Shown one piece after another: positions 5,657 to 6,050 of a stretch of DNA of 6,050 bases; position 1 is the first letter of the stretch; every line of letters starts with the position of its first letter. Made by a program: the position numbers and the translations under genes. The notes beneath the pieces are model-generated. The model saw nothing but the letters and a program-made list of their open reading frames with translations, searched no databases and was not told where the DNA came from. The DNA is from Dehalococcoidales bacterium (GTDB lineage: Bacteria; Chloroflexota; Dehalococcoidia; Dehalococcoidales; ARS1013): the NCBI GenBank assembly GCA_030641585.1, contig DAOWHE010000012.1, positions 1-6,050 on the forward strand. The letters are read 5' to 3'.

Positions 5657-6050
5657 ATGAGCCAAGAAAAAATAAAGACCTGGCTATTTAGCCAGCAGCC
5701 CCTATGGCGGCAAGGCATACGACAAGCCTTCTTAAGCACAGAGGACATAGAGGTTATCGGGGAGGCTGAGGTCACCGATAAGATGTCCTTAACTATTGAG
5801 ATTATGCCTCCTGATGTAGCCATTGTTGATGTTGATAACGCCCCGGATAGCGGCCTAAGTTTGGCTAATAGAATAAAACAGGTCACACCCAGCACCGGTG
5901 TCATTGTACTCACTTCAAATCCTGATGACGACCAGCTCTTCAAGGCACTCAAAGCCCAGGCTTCAGCCTACCTACGCAAAGACATCAGCGGTGATGAGCT
6001 GTGTGATATGGTAAAACGTGTCGCCCGTGGTGAGCACCCGATAAATGAAA
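5657..6050 (+). CDS. Atypical response regulator, receiver domain (3' end outside window)
   Basis: The frame opens at ATG 5657 and runs off the right edge; 131 residues are visible. It reads as a NarL/FixJ-style receiver domain: SQQPLWRQGIRQAF at 12-25 matches the block usually written DDHPLxREGL; VAIVDVD at 54-60 places the phospho-acceptor at D58; VIVLTSN at 82-88 holds the conserved T86; and AYLRKD at 104-109 holds the conserved K108. The Mg-binding acidic pair is replaced by S12-Q13, so phosphorylation may be lost or altered. By family style a LuxR-type helix-turn-helix output domain would follow beyond the window, but that is not visible. No ribosome site precedes the ATG. No partner histidine kinase is in the window. 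The residues after K108 (GDELCDMVKRVARGE) fit the last receiver helix and the usual linker start. Confidence 0.85.
   Translation, partial: MSQEKIKTWLFSQQPLWRQGIRQAFLSTEDIEVIGEAEVTDKMSLTIEIMPPDVAIVDVDNAPDSGLSLANRIKQVTPSTGVIVLTSNPDDDQLFKALKAQASAYLRKDISGDELCDMVKRVARGEHPINE

Noticed and set aside
5650..5952. 100-codon minus-strand frame at the right end
   Set aside because: It is the antisense shadow of the receiver-domain gene, whose plus-strand translation has clear family motifs.
1..6050. CRISPR array, tRNA, insertion sequence or phage cassette
   Set aside because: No regularly spaced repeats, cloverleaf-like segment, transposase motif or terminal inverted repeats were found; the recombinase-like domain in the GreA fusion has no catalytic part.

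Overview
The window looks like a bacterial chromosome segment with a housekeeping character. Protein styles suggest Chloroflexota, possibly Dehalococcoidia: a eukaryote/archaeal-type IleRS, a TrpB2-class tryptophan synthase beta chain and a geranylgeranyl-reductase-like flavoprotein. This placement is inference from protein style; no rRNA or other marker is present. No insertion sequence, CRISPR array, tRNA or rRNA was seen, and coding density is high.

Layout. (1) Positions 1-1851, + strand: the 3' part of ileS, cut by the left edge. (2) Positions 1852-1954: a short convergent gap holding a good intrinsic terminator for the gene arriving from the right. (3) Positions 1955-3325, - strand: a TrpB2-type tryptophan synthase beta chain. 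(4) Positions 3326-3532: a 207-base divergent control region. Leftward it has a near-consensus sigma-70-type promoter and an almost leaderless seven-codon reading frame, MFWLWPR, with two Trp codons, a candidate trp leader peptide. Rightward it has an extended -10 promoter and a strong ribosome binding site before a TTG start. (5) Positions 3533-4714 and 4730-5545, + strand: a probable two-gene operon of an FAD-dependent oxidoreductase of the geranylgeranyl reductase family and an unusual GreA-like protein. The GreA part carries an N-terminal domain resembling the core-binding domain of tyrosine recombinases. (6) Positions 5546-5656: a short gap with an orphan ribosome binding site, a 17-codon frame and a promoter placed so that the next gene would be leaderless. 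(7) Position 5657 to the right edge, + strand: the start of an atypical response-regulator receiver protein.

Functionally, ileS and trpB2 belong to translation and amino-acid supply. Tryptophan-sensing control of trpB2 by its leader peptide is plausible, but I could not find a clear terminator or ribosome-site-sequestering helix to complete the mechanism. The most unusual items are the Trp-codon leader frame, the recombinase-like/GreA fusion, the receiver domain lacking its acidic pair, and the flavoprotein with Gly in place of the usual FAD-ribose-binding acid.
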